Assembly (NCBI GenBank): GCA_028873295.1
Contig: JAGWKO010000010.1
Location: 1 to 34,373, forward strand
Reading direction: 5' to 3'
Source of the DNA: Verrucomicrobiota bacterium
GTDB lineage: Bacteria; Chlamydiota; Chlamydiia; Chlamydiales; SM23-39
Length of the DNA stretch: 34,373 bases
Shown one piece after another: positions 19,684-26,482 of this stretch (position 1 is its first letter; each line of letters opens with the position of its first letter). The notes under the pieces were generated by a model. It saw only the letters and a program-made list of their open reading frames with translations. It made no database searches and had not been told where the DNA came from. The translations under genes were made by a program, and so were the position numbers.

Positions 19684-20801
19684 TCACACCTTTTTCGGTA
19701 TACATTCACATCCCCTTCTGTAAGAAAAAGTGTCCCTATTGCTCCTTTTACGTGGTGAAGGATCGCAAGGAGGAGCAGGCTCTTTTTTGGCAGGCTCTAC
19801 AGCGCGAATGGGAAGAAAAGCTTCCCTTGATGGAAGGAAAAAAACTAGTCTCTCTCTATTTTGGGGGGGGGACGCCGACGCTTTTCCCGCCAGAATGGGT
19901 CGCAGCCTTTTTGCGCAGGGTGGAGACGAGCGGCTTTCCCCTCGATGGCGTAGAGATCTCTCTTGAAGCCAATCCGGAAGAGGGAGAACTTCCTCTCTTT
20001 TCCACACTCCGCAGCATCGGCATCAATCGTCTAAGCATTGGAGTGCAGTCTCTCGACGACGAGCTGCTTCTAAAGATCGGCAGGGCTCATGGGGCAAAGC
20101 GCGCTCGGGAGGCTCTCTTTGCAGCAGAAAAAGCGGGCTTTCAAAACGTCTCCATTGATCTGCTCTTCGATCTGCCTGGACAGACAGAGGAGAGCTTCCA
20201 AAAAAGCCTGGAAGAGCTCCCTCACCTCCCCATCCACCATCTCTCTCTCTACAATCTCACACTCGAGCAGGACACTCCTCTCTACCGCAAAAAGAACAGG
20301 CTGACCTTTCCAAGCCCCGCTCTTTCTCTGCAGCTACTGGAGCATGCCCTTTCTCTTCTTCCCCGTGCTGGTCTCACACGCTATGAGATTTCTGCCTTTG
20401 CAAAAAATGGCCTCTCTTCGCGTCACAATCTGGGCTACTGGACGGGAAGGCCCTTCCTCGGCTTTGGCCCCTCTGCTTTCAGCTATTGGGAAGGAGAGAG
20501 AATACGCAACACCCTCAACCTCGTGCGCTATGCCAAGCTTATTGAAGAGAGCCTCTCCCCCATCGATTTCCGCGAGCGCCTCTCTCCCATAAAGGCCGCA
20601 CAGGAACTCTTCCTCGTTCGCCTCCGCCTCACCGAAGGAGCAGTCCTCAGCGACTTCCCCGATCTCCCGGATCAAATGCTCATAACCTGCAAGGCTCTGG
20701 CTCAGGAAGAGTACCTGGAAGAAGAGAAAGGGACCATTCGGCTCACACACAAAGGGATGCTATTTTACGACACGGTGGCATCAGAGCTTTTTTCGGTATA
20801 A
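19677..20801 (+). CDS. hemW: HemW-type radical SAM protein (heme chaperone; HemN-like)
   Basis: Radical SAM protein of 374 residues. The 4Fe-4S motif is C15-x3-C19-x2-C22 (CKKKCPYCSF). A Phe stands where true coproporphyrinogen oxidase HemN carries a fourth Cys, and the long N-terminal HemN extension is absent. Both points favour HemW, a heme-binding/transfer protein, over an oxygen-independent coproporphyrinogen oxidase. Other landmarks: YFGGGTPTLFP, EANPEE, INRLSIGVQSLDDELLLKIGR (in part), and NLGYWTGRPFLGFGPSAFSY. The start is TTG at 19677, overlapping the preceding gene by 7 nt. C. trachomatis carries the counterpart as hemN_1 (CT052). The stop codon is followed at once by palindromic element A. 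Confidence 0.9.
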   Translation: MVITPFSVYIHIPFCKKKCPYCSFYVVKDRKEEQALFWQALQREWEEKLPLMEGKKLVSLYFGGGTPTLFPPEWVAAFLRRVETSGFPLDGVEISLEANPEEGELPLFSTLRSIGINRLSIGVQSLDDELLLKIGRAHGAKRAREALFAAEKAGFQNVSIDLLFDLPGQTEESFQKSLEELPHLPIHHLSLYNLTLEQDTPLYRKKNRLTFPSPALSLQLLEHALSLLPRAGLTRYEISAFAKNGLSSRHNLGYWTGRPFLGFGPSAFSYWEGERIRNTLNLVRYAKLIEESLSPIDFRERLSPIKAAQELFLVRLRLTEGAVLSDFPDLPDQMLITCKALAQEEYLEEEKGTIRLTHKGMLFYDTVASELFSV

Positions 20802-20822
20802 CAGAGCACTAGTGCTCTGTTA
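20799..20822. repeat. Perfect 24-bp palindrome at the hemW stop codon
   Basis: Twenty-four bases read the same on both strands, centred between 20810 and 20811. The left half (CAGAGCACT type) looks like a short extra copy of the end of element A, placed head to head with the element's left end. The TAA stop of hemW (20799-20801) is its first three bases. It could fold as a hairpin in the hemW transcript, but no U-run follows. Confidence 0.7.
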
Positions 20823-20977
20823 ACATTAATTTTAAGGATTGGGCTGCGTGAAAGCTCCCGCGATTGAGTTGTCGAAGATGGGGGGTGTATTTCCTAATAC
20901 ATCCCCCATCTTCGACAATCTCAATCCCGGGGCTTTGACGCAGCCCAATCCCTAAAATTAATGTTGACAGAGCACTA
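20810..20977. mobile_element. Palindromic MITE-like element A (about 168 bp)
   Basis: The two halves are near-perfect reverse complements, from TAGTGCTCTGT at 20810 to the mirror-image end at 20977, with the centre near 20892-20897. The outer 35 bases also occur alone at 183-217. No open reading frame of note is inside. It separates hemW from the HECT gene, whose TAG stop is formed by bases 20975-20977 of the element. A transposase partner is not in this window. A transcribed copy would form a very stable hairpin and may act as a terminator for both convergent genes. Confidence 0.8.
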
Positions 20978-23900
20978 CGCCTTATTCAACGTTTCTGTAT
21001 CAAAGGGAGATACCAGAGATGCTTCCAGGACCATCTTGAACTCCTCATAAGTAGGACATGGATATATATCCATTTTGCCGAAACATGTATGCATGAAAGC
21101 CCCACCTAAGTTTGTGACGACGTTTATTTTCAGTGTTTGACTTGAAGTCAATATTTCAGATCCCGTCATGGTAAAGACAAGTTTTTTTACCATGTCTATA
21201 TGGCTCTTGTTAATCCATTGTTCCATAAATGCTCCCTGCATAGACTCGTAAAGTGATTCACCAAATGCTGTAATTACAGCCTCTTTAGAGAACTTACCTT
21301 CTATGCGCTCTTTTAATTTCTCCGGGCTTTCTCCTTTGATCTCGTTCCAGGAGCTGAGAGGCAAGCGAGCTCTTAGCGTTTGCGCGATCAGGAGAGTAGC
21401 CTGGATTATAGGAGTAACATAATCTTCCAGGACATGCCTATCAACACTGTTATTGTCAGAGACATTCTCCAATAGATATGGATAGATATCCTGCATCACA
21501 AGATTAGTGAGGTTTTGATATTTTTGACAAAGAGAGAGTTCAGAGGGAGCTTGAAGTGTGTTATCAAAATTTACAATCTCTTCTTCATTTAAAGAATGGA
21601 TCATTTTGTATAAAGCGAAGTGGAAATTGTTTCCTGTAACAACTGATGAGGAAGCTATAGCATTGGAGAAGATGACTCCAATCGCCTTGCAGCAGACGAT
21701 TTGGTCGCTTTCAGAGAGAGTCGTCCCAGAGGTGATTGATGGCATACAACCATTTTCCGTTGTAACGATCTTCCATATATTTTGATCAGGATGACAAACA
21801 GCTTTCATCACCTGGGTAACGAAGTTTCGAGTTACTCCTCCTACATCACTTGCTGGAGAATTGTTATATTTAATTCTAGGAAACGATGCGGGAAACAACC
21901 CAGGAATAATGTCTTTATTTTTAATAAAATTATACAAGGCTATAAGGGAGACGTGTGGTTGTGCAGGTTCTTTTTCTTTGTTGAACAAATCATTGGGATT
22001 GATCGTTATTATCGGAATTTTGGAAGAATCCAGAAGAGACGCGAGTCGCTGACGCAGCCGAGTAATCGCAGTATCGCGGCTCACAGCTGGCAGACCTCTT
22101 ACAAAGGCAACGATTCGTTGTCGTCCATGAGCACCCAGTCCTGGTGGAATCAGTCGAAGCGCTTGAGTAACCACCGCTTCGAGGTCTGCAGCTGAGGTAT
22201 CTCTTACAGCATTGATGATTTGAACTCTTCCATCGGCCCTCATTTCTGGTGCAATCAATCGAAGCGCTTGAGTGACCACCGCTTTGAGGTCTGCAGCTGA
22301 GGTATCTCTTACAGCATTGATGATCTGCACTCTCCCATCAGCCCTCATTTCTGGTGCAATCAATCGAAGCGCTTCGGTGACTACAGCTTTGCGATCCGCA
22401 GCGGGAACATCTCTTATAGCATTGATGATCTGTATGATCTCATCAGCAGCACACATTCCTGGGCCAAGCAATTGAAACACGTGAGCAAATAGAGCATCAC
22501 AGTCCGCAGTTGAGAGATTTCTTACAACGGTGAGGCTTTGCACCAGCTCATCAACGCTCATTTCTGATCTACCCAGTTGAAATACTTTGGTAACCATGAC
22601 CTCTTGATCCGCAACTGAGACACCTTTTAACGCGTTGATGGTCTGTACGATTATATCAGTAGTCAGTTCAACGCTTATTTTCGATTTAATCAGTCTTCGT
22701 ATAATCAGTTGAAACACTTGGGTAACCAGGTCCTTGCGATCTGCGCCTGAGACTTCTCTTAGCGCTTTGATGATCGAACTCCTATGCTTCCCACGCATGC
22801 CTGGCATAAGCAGTCGAAGCACCTGAGTAACCACGTCATTGCGGTCCGCAGTGGGGGCATCCCTCACAGCAGTGATGATCTGAACCATCTCATCAGCGCT
22901 CATTCTCTCAGCAGAGCCCGCCGCCCTACTATTTCCCCGTATAATCAGCCGAAGCGCCTGGCTAACCACATCATTGCGATCCGCAGCTGGGACATCTCTT
23001 AGAGCGTTGATGATCTGCACTATCTCATCAACGCTCATTCCTGGTGCAATCAGTCGAAACGCATGAGCTGCCACGTCATTGCGATCCGCAGCTGAGACAT
23101 CTCTCATAGCGATGATGATTCGCACTATCTCACCAGCGGTATGCATTTCTGGGTTAATCAGAAAGAGCACGTAGGGAAGCACGGCTTCGCAATCCGCACC
23201 AGGGACATTTCTTATAGCGATGAGGATCTCTATTGTCCTTTCAGTCTTCATTCTCGGTCTATTCAACAAAAGTGCCTGAGCCACCAGGACATGGCGATCC
23301 GCAGCAGGAACGTCTCTCACAGCATTGACGGCCTTTGCTATCCCATCAGCGCCCATTTCCGTCCTATATAATCGACACACCTGAGTAACTACGGCATCGC
23401 GATCGGCAACGGGGACATCTCTGACAGCATTGTTGATCTGTACTATCTGATTAGCAGCGCGCATTCCTGGGGGAAGCAGTTGAATCGTGTAGGGAAGCAC
23501 GGCTTCGCAATCCGCAGCAGGGACGTTTCTTATAGCGATGATGATCTGTATTATCGAATCAGCGCTCATTTCTGGTGTAATCAGCTGAAGTACTTGGGCA
23601 ACAACAACATCGAGATCAGCTGCGGTGACGTCTCTTAACGATTTGACGATCAGAACTCTTTCTATAGCGCTCATTTCTGGTGTAATCAGTCGAAGCGCTT
23701 GGGCAACCAGGGCATCGCGATCCGCTACAGGGATATCTCTTAAAGCGTTGATGATGATGCACCTCGTCTGATAATCCATTTCTGGTGTAATCAGCACCTG
23801 ATTCGACATCGGTTCGTTGATTGCGACGACATTATTTCCTGAGGTCCCTATTATTCCTATCGCCACTTCATTGACGCGCAGCCTTTTAAGATTTGAGTCT

Positions 23901-24040
23901 GCAGCATCGACATCCGATGCATCAGTGTTGGCTCGTTTTCTCTTGGAAGAGTCAAGCGAATTTAGTGTTCGATCGCTCGAAGTGATATCAGGAATTATTG
24001 TTGTATTCATACCTGTAGAAATCATTATTTTATACAACAT
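20975..24040 (-). CDS. HECT-domain E3 ubiquitin ligase-like protein with about 16 helical repeats
   Basis: A 1021-residue putative effector. Residues 1-80: low-complexity head with KRKR (33-36) and KRLR (52-55). About 83-668: sixteen repeats of about 35 residues, each with an (A/V)xRDVPAADR-type motif and LRLI-PEM, a probable alpha-solenoid. About 690-1021: HECT domain, with N-lobe signature NSPASDVGGVTRNFV (near 730), CKAIGVIFSNAIA, then C-lobe VFTMTGSEIL and the thioester motif MHTCFGKMD. The catalytic Cys is residue 986 (codon 21083-21085), 35 residues from the end as expected. HECT enzymes take ubiquitin from an E2 and place it on substrates; bacteria have no such pathway of their own, so a host target is inferred. 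Start could also be Met6 or Met11 (24010); no clear Shine-Dalgarno. No signal peptide is seen. Confidence 0.85.
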   Translation of the reverse strand: MLYKIMISTGMNTTIIPDITSSDRTLNSLDSSKRKRANTDASDVDAADSNLKRLRVNEVAIGIIGTSGNNVVAINEPMSNQVLITPEMDYQTRCIIINALRDIPVADRDALVAQALRLITPEMSAIERVLIVKSLRDVTAADLDVVVAQVLQLITPEMSADSIIQIIIAIRNVPAADCEAVLPYTIQLLPPGMRAANQIVQINNAVRDVPVADRDAVVTQVCRLYRTEMGADGIAKAVNAVRDVPAADRHVLVAQALLLNRPRMKTERTIEILIAIRNVPGADCEAVLPYVLFLINPEMHTAGEIVRIIIAMRDVSAADRNDVAAHAFRLIAPGMSVDEIVQIINALRDVPAADRNDVVSQALRLIIRGNSRAAGSAERMSADEMVQIITAVRDAPTADRNDVVTQVLRLLMPGMRGKHRSSIIKALREVSGADRKDLVTQVFQLIIRRLIKSKISVELTTDIIVQTINALKGVSVADQEVMVTKVFQLGRSEMSVDELVQSLTVVRNLSTADCDALFAHVFQLLGPGMCAADEIIQIINAIRDVPAADRKAVVTEALRLIAPEMRADGRVQIINAVRDTSAADLKAVVTQALRLIAPEMRADGRVQIINAVRDTSAADLEAVVTQALRLIPPGLGAHGRQRIVAFVRGLPAVSRDTAITRLRQRLASLLDSSKIPIITINPNDLFNKEKEPAQPHVSLIALYNFIKNKDIIPGLFPASFPRIKYNNSPASDVGGVTRNFVTQVMKAVCHPDQNIWKIVTTENGCMPSITSGTTLSESDQIVCCKAIGVIFSNAIASSSVVTGNNFHFALYKMIHSLNEEEIVNFDNTLQAPSELSLCQKYQNLTNLVMQDIYPYLLENVSDNNSVDRHVLEDYVTPIIQATLLIAQTLRARLPLSSWNEIKGESPEKLKERIEGKFSKEAVITAFGESLYESMQGAFMEQWINKSHIDMVKKLVFTMTGSEILTSSQTLKINVVTNLGGAFMHTCFGKMDIYPCPTYEEFKMVLEASLVSPFDTETLNKA
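22040..23794 (-). repeat. Tandem in-frame repeats encoding the solenoid
   Basis: About sixteen units of roughly 105 bp encode 35-residue repeats. Two adjacent units, beginning near 22188 and 22293, are almost identical in DNA (phase 105 bp), a sign of recent duplication. Others have diverged. Two units carry insertions, one of about ten residues (near 22900-22940) and one near 22680. Confidence 0.85.
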
Positions 24041-24067
24041 ATTTTATCATATTGTGTTATTTCTGTC

Positions 24068-24095
24068 ATTATATACCGAAAAACCTGAGAGTCAT
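24068..24095 (-). promoter_or_regulatory. Candidate promoter of the HECT gene
   Basis: On the minus strand, ATGACT (24095-24090), a 16-bp spacer and a consensus TATAAT (24073-24068). The predicted start is about 20 nt before the first ATG at 24040. The spacer contains the 12-mer TTTTTCGGTATA seen elsewhere. A CTGTCAT half-site (24063-24069, plus strand), like those at the abiE operator, overlaps the -10. Confidence 0.55.
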
Positions 24096-24114
24096 TGATT
24101 TTTGATGCAGAAAA

Positions 24115-24132
24115 CCGTCAAAAAAACGACAG
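24115..24132. promoter_or_regulatory. Possible upstream operator of the abiE operon
   Basis: CCGTCA, six A, CGACAG: an imperfect inverted repeat sharing the GTC/GAC core with the palindrome at 24178-24194. AbiEi antitoxins are known to repress their own operon by binding inverted repeats, so paired sites are expected. Sequence match is partial. Confidence 0.35.
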
Positions 24133-24177
24133 TTCCTTGCGTAAAATTCAATATTTTCATTATTTTTAAGTTAGAAA

Positions 24178-24194
24178 CTGTCATAAAATGACAG
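24178..24194. promoter_or_regulatory. Palindromic operator candidate over the abiEi start
   Basis: CTGTCAT-AAA-ATGACAG is a perfect 7-bp inverted repeat, and its right arm contains the ATG (24188-24190) of abiEi. Its position fits autorepression by AbiEi, or a small hairpin hiding the start codon. Known biology: AbiE systems are negatively autoregulated through inverted repeats near the promoter. Confidence 0.5.
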
Positions 24195-24850
24195 TCCGCG
24201 ACATTTTTATGAAAAAAATCATCGACATTCTTCTGGACTGGCCCAAGCCCTATATCTTCGGTTCAGACCTATGCCATCTTTTGAACAAATCGCCAGACTC
24301 TCGCTATGCAATTGTTAAAAGGGCACTAAAAGAAGGCTTATTGCTTCCCTTGCGCAGAGATCTCTACTTAATCAGAAGAAAGAGCTCGCTTGTAGATACA
24401 TTCGAGATCTCCTCCATTCTATATGGACCTTCCTATGTCAGCTTTGAATCTGCTCTCAGTTATCATGGGTGGATCCCTGAAGCCGTAAGATCAACGACAT
24501 GCGCCTCAACGAAGAGAAGTAAAGAATTCGAAACATCGCTCGGTTTTTTCTCCTATGAGCATATCCCAAGTACAGCATTTCCTCTTGGTGTTGAGCAACA
24601 TCAAAAAAGAAATGTTACCTTGTTCATCGCCCATCCCTGGAAGGCTCTTGCAGACATGATCTATGCCAGAAAACAGACCTGGACGACTCTCAATGATCTC
24701 TCTGAAGACCTCCGCATTGATCCAGAGCATTTCACTGATTCTGATGCAAGTTTTTTGGCAGATCTCAGTGCACATTATCCGAATAACCTTGTTAAACGAA
24801 CACTTGGCACCTTACGAAAGAGCCTACCTCGGCAAAGAGACCTCTCATGA
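24188..24850 (+). CDS. abiEi: AbiEi-type antitoxin
   Basis: A 220-residue protein of the AbiEi antitoxin/transcriptional regulator family. Residues about 8-75 form a winged helix (IFGSDLCHLLNKSPDSRYAI, then VKRALKEGLLLPLRRDLYLI). The middle part shows YGPSYVSFESALSYHGWIPE, the typical AbiEi_4-like signature, followed by the C-terminal domain needed to neutralise the toxin. It is followed by the nucleotidyltransferase toxin with an ATGA overlap, the standard type IV toxin-antitoxin order. The start may be 24188 (inside the operator palindrome) or Met8 at 24209. It is divergent from the HECT gene. Confidence 0.85.
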   Translation: MTVRDIFMKKIIDILLDWPKPYIFGSDLCHLLNKSPDSRYAIVKRALKEGLLLPLRRDLYLIRRKSSLVDTFEISSILYGPSYVSFESALSYHGWIPEAVRSTTCASTKRSKEFETSLGFFSYEHIPSTAFPLGVEQHQKRNVTLFIAHPWKALADMIYARKQTWTTLNDLSEDLRIDPEHFTDSDASFLADLSAHYPNNLVKRTLGTLRKSLPRQRDLS

Positions 24851-26157
24851 CAATTACAATTATTCAAGAACGACTTAAAAGTTATTCATCAAAATCAAAA
24901 CAGGAAGAAATCAACGCGATAAAAGAAATCTATCAGGAAATTGCACTTGCCGGGTTAGCGAGAAGTGATTTCTTTAAGCAAGCCGCTTTTCAAGGAGGTA
25001 CTGCCTTAAGAGTGGTCCACCAACTGAGAAGATTTTCGGAGGATCTGGATTTTGTATTGTTAAAACCGCAGAAATTCACATGGGTCCCCTTTCTAAAGGC
25101 GATCGAATTGGAGTTTGCATCTTTTGGTGTTGACCTGCAGATCAAAGAACGGCATCAAGCGCAAGGAGCGATTAAAACAGCTTTCCTTAAAGAAGATTCT
25201 TTCGCGCGCATCCTTGAACTGACATATGACAGGCTCCCCTCTGACGGACAGAAAATCATGATCAAATTGGAAATCGACACTCATCCTCCCGAGGGATCTG
25301 ATTTTGAAACTGCTTATTTGACCTATCCTTATCCATTTTCCATTTTACTCCAGGATTTACCAAGTCTATTTGCTACGAAATGTCACGCTATTTTGTGTAG
25401 AAAATATGAAAAGGGACGCGATTGGTTTGATTTTCTATGGTATCTATCAAAAAACACCCCCATCAATGCTCTTCTTTTGAAAAACGCCCTTCAGCAAGCC
25501 GGCCCTTACCAGAATCAAGTTCCTCCTTATCGCAACAACTGGCTACGAGCTGAGTTTGAGAAAAAAATCGCCTCCTTAGACTGGCAACGCACACGACGCG
25601 ATGTGGAAGCCTTTCTCTATTCTGAAGATAGGAAGTTTGTGGAAAATTGGAATAGTCAATTATTTCAAAGCCAAATCAAAAAAATGAATGCGGTACTATT
25701 TCAATCGGTTATTTTCAGAACCGCTCATGGAAGTCCACCTGCATTAAACAGCAAACTCTTCTCTTCAGCCATTACCGATCTCACCATGGAAGATATCGAA
25801 AAAATTAGGTCCTCAGATACCTATTGGCACCAATCATTAAAAGAGATTGAACTATTGGATGACGCGAAAGAATACGAATCTATTTTCATGAGGTTTGATG
25901 ACCCGGGACATATGAAACATTGCTCTTTTCGCATGAGAGCCGATCGAAACCTCACATTGGATGCTGTACCTGGGAAAATATATACTTTGCCAGGATGGTT
26001 TATCAAACATTGGAACTTTAGACAGCAGATCTTTACCAACAACATTCGCCGCGCTCTGTTCTGGTTTCAGCCGACGGATTTAATTCCAAAAGACATTCAG
26101 AAGAAAATGATCTCATATGCACAAGAGACTGGAATTGAACGACACACAACCTTGTAA
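24847..26157 (+). CDS. abiEii: AbiEii-type nucleotidyltransferase toxin with C-terminal extension
   Basis: DUF1814/AbiEii-family nucleotidyltransferase. The core motif is intact: G50-G51-T52 in FQGGTALRVVHQL, then RRFSEDLDFVL with D66 and D68 as the metal-binding acids. Later family segments are LPSLFATKCHAILCRKYEKG and RDWFDFLWYL. Family members add nucleotides to tRNA 3' ends (MenT type) or bind GTP, and cause growth arrest or phage abortive infection. At 436 residues the protein is about 130-150 longer than typical AbiEii (about 290-300). Residues from about 270 onward (SQLFQSQIKKMNAVLFQSVI to the end) match nothing I recognise. It is coupled to abiEi by a 4-nt overlap. Confidence 0.85.
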   Translation: MTITIIQERLKSYSSKSKQEEINAIKEIYQEIALAGLARSDFFKQAAFQGGTALRVVHQLRRFSEDLDFVLLKPQKFTWVPFLKAIELEFASFGVDLQIKERHQAQGAIKTAFLKEDSFARILELTYDRLPSDGQKIMIKLEIDTHPPEGSDFETAYLTYPYPFSILLQDLPSLFATKCHAILCRKYEKGRDWFDFLWYLSKNTPINALLLKNALQQAGPYQNQVPPYRNNWLRAEFEKKIASLDWQRTRRDVEAFLYSEDRKFVENWNSQLFQSQIKKMNAVLFQSVIFRTAHGSPPALNSKLFSSAITDLTMEDIEKIRSSDTYWHQSLKEIELLDDAKEYESIFMRFDDPGHMKHCSFRMRADRNLTLDAVPGKIYTLPGWFIKHWNFRQQIFTNNIRRALFWFQPTDLIPKDIQKKMISYAQETGIERHTTL

Positions 26158-26190
26158 CACGTCAACTAAGTTTTGAAGGTCAATTCTAAA

Positions 26191-26206
26191 TAGACCTCTT
26201 GCATAA
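26191..26206. repeat. Solitary end of palindromic element B
   Basis: TAGACCTCTTGCATAA is identical to the left end of element B at 28636-28651 and to its inverted right end at 28792-28807. It lies 34 bp after the abiEii stop and marks the right edge of the accessory island. No second arm follows. Confidence 0.75.
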
Positions 26207-26294
26207 CCGCCCCCTTCCTGACGATCGATTTTTGGCGCTTTCACACGGTCAGAATTCCAATTCTTGAGTCATTTCGGGTATAAAGAGAAGACGT

Positions 26295-26320
26295 TTTTTA
26301 GTAAAGGTGGTTACTAAAAA
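26295..26320. other. Hairpin 3' of tRNA-Ser
   Basis: TTTTTAGTAA, loop AGGTGG, TTACTAAAAA: a perfect 10-bp inverted repeat beginning 3 bp beyond the tRNA-Ser 3' end. It may end or process the infC-to-tRNA-Ser transcript. The stem is AT-rich and no separate U-run follows on either strand, so it is not a textbook rho-independent terminator. Confidence 0.4.
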
Positions 26321-26322
26321 TT

Positions 26323-26407
26323 CGGAAGAGGTAGGATTCGAACCCACGGATCCTTGCGGACCTCCTGTTTTCAAGACAGGCGCAATCGGCCACTCTGCCA
26401 CTCTTCC
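26323..26407 (-). tRNA. tRNA-Ser (anticodon TGA)
   Basis: About 85-nt class II tRNA. Acceptor GGAAGAG pairs with CTCTTCC, discriminator G, anticodon stem around CTTGAAA with anticodon TGA (26371-26373, complement), a long variable arm (GGTCCGCAAGGATCC type), and a T-arm with GGTTCGAATC. CCA is not encoded. It lies 75 bp downstream of pheS in the same direction and may be co-transcribed. Its 3' end faces the abiE/HECT island. Confidence 0.97.
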
Positions 26408-26482
26408 AGAAACTAGGAATCTATCCCAGTAAGGAGAAAAGCTTACCGCCTTTCTATAAAATTTGTCAAAAAACCGGTGCAA

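Noticed and set aside
21558-23371. Several plus-strand open frames within the HECT gene
   Set aside because: They are antisense shadows of the repeat array, with no plausible start sites or family features.
22040-23794. CRISPR array
   Set aside because: The repeats are contiguous, in frame and code for 35-residue protein repeats; there are no unique spacers.
26295-26320. Classical rho-independent terminator after tRNA-Ser
   Set aside because: The hairpin stem is AT-rich and lacks a following U-run, so I list it only as a hairpin.
26323-26407. tRNA-Ser 3' end as an integration site for the abiE/HECT island
   Set aside because: No integrase gene and no second copy of the tRNA 3' end was found near 20.8-26.3 kb.
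26249-26482. Open frame on the minus strand across the tRNA-Ser gene
   Set aside because: It runs through the tRNA and has no family resemblance; the tRNA explains the sequence.
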